Source of the DNA: Sphingobium sp. Ant17
GTDB lineage: Bacteria; Pseudomonadota; Alphaproteobacteria; Sphingomonadales; Sphingomonadaceae
Direction of reading: 5' to 3'
Assembly (NCBI RefSeq): GCF_000588875.1
Contig: NZ_JEMV01000011.1
Span: forward strand, 34,062 to 98,061
DNA: 64,000 nt
The notes beneath the pieces are model-generated. The model was not told where the DNA came from. It saw nothing but the letters and a program-made list of their open reading frames with translations, and made no database searches. Shown in pieces: positions 63,612 to 64,000 of this stretch (within the stretch, counting starts at the first letter, position 1; every line of letters starts with the position of its first letter). The translations under genes were made by a program, and so were the position numbers.

Positions 63612-64000
63612 TCAGGCCGCCTGAGCGGTATCGATCTTTTCGCGCAGGTGTTTCCAGGTCCATGGCAGCAACTCATGGAGGCGGTTCTGGGATATGTCAG
63701 CGATCCGCGTGAGCACGTCGGTTAGCCAGACGAGGGGATCGACATCGTTGAGTTTGCAAGTGGCGATGAGGGTGTACATCATTGCGGCGCGCTCACCGCC
63801 ACGGTCAGAACCGACGAACAACCAAGCTTTTCTTCCTCTTGCAATGGCTCTCAGGGCGCGTTCGGCGGCGTTGTTCGTGAGACATATCCGGCCATCTTCG
63901 AGGAATGCGGTAAAAGCGGGCCATGCGTTTGAGCATGTAATCCATCTTTTTTGCCGACTGCGTCCTTAGAGGAGAGCAGCCCCGCGCTGTTCACGCATCC
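63612..64000 (-). pseudogene. tnpC: IS66-family transposase TnpC, C-terminal part, frameshifted
   Basis: The end of an IS66 TnpC is clear: FLEDGRICLTNNAAERALRA, then GRKAWLFVGSDRGGERAAMM and LPWTWKHL. Further toward the right edge the frame breaks at least once near 63930 (MLKR then WPAFTAFLEDG are in different frames) and possibly again near 63955. The gene runs off the window. It is decayed or miscalled. Confidence 0.72.

Noticed and set aside
1..64000. CRISPR array, rRNA or tRNA genes
   Set aside because: No evenly spaced repeats were found, and no rRNA or tRNA-like sequence was recognised on either strand.

Overview
The window is high-GC DNA with the gene families of a sphingomonad (Sphingobium, Novosphingobium or Sphingomonas type alphaproteobacterium). 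The evidence is the set of small protein families largely found in that group (DUF5983, DUF6117, DUF6771, DUF6878, DUF6880, DUF6915), alphaproteobacterial LexA boxes (GTTC-N7-GTTC), a MucR-type regulator, and an imuA-imuB-dnaE2 mutasome. No rRNA, tRNA, CRISPR array or replication initiator was seen. The layout suggests a conjugative plasmid or an integrated conjugative element rather than core chromosome, but this is an inference.

Region 1 (1-19.4 kb) is a DNA-repair island. It holds an NHEJ operon (ku, a GNAT-domain gene, ligD), the SOS mutasome imuA-imuB-dnaE2 behind a LexA box, exonuclease III, thioredoxin 2, an HU protein, two adjacent SRAP-family genes behind a second LexA box, an AlkB-type dioxygenase, a MarR regulator, a RadC protein and a LuxR-type regulator with a membrane anchor. 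A likely SuhB/mmgR-type small RNA lies near 11.9 kb.

Region 2 (19.7-41.9 kb) is a plasmid-type accessory block. It runs from a sigma-like HTH protein, a toprim/zinc-finger primase-like protein and a ParB-domain protein to a giant DNA methyltransferase/strawberry-notch helicase fusion that resembles phage P1 DarB. After this come a MucR protein with a long basic tail, DUF932, a GHKL-type ATPase flanked by two DUF5983 genes, a ParDE toxin-antitoxin pair, DUF6880, DUF736, two DUF2493 paralogues, and DUF6117, DUF6878 and DUF6915. I read this as a leading-region or anti-defence block.

Region 3 (42.1-49.5 kb) is the transfer module: a palindromic candidate oriT or operator, a ribbon-helix-helix accessory protein, a TraD-type coupling protein, a MobF relaxase-helicase, a lytic transglycosylase and a tyrosine recombinase.

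Region 4 (49.7-62.7 kb) handles metal and iron. It has two PepSY-type secreted proteins, an exported rubrerythrin and a VIT-family transporter, an operon of PepSY, cytochrome b561, response regulator and histidine kinase, and a tightly overlapped heavy-metal RND efflux operon (adaptor, pump, DUF3240, outer-membrane factor). A glycosyltransferase, GtrA and ferritin-like operon follows. The right edge (62.8-64 kb) is insertion-sequence debris: an IS21-type istB cut off by an IS66-type tnpC.

Ten otherwise intact genes each carry one single-base indel (two in the helicase fusion), nearly all in runs of G or C. Correcting each one restores a full-length frame. This looks more like homopolymer sequencing error than real decay, so genes labelled pseudogene here may be intact in the organism.
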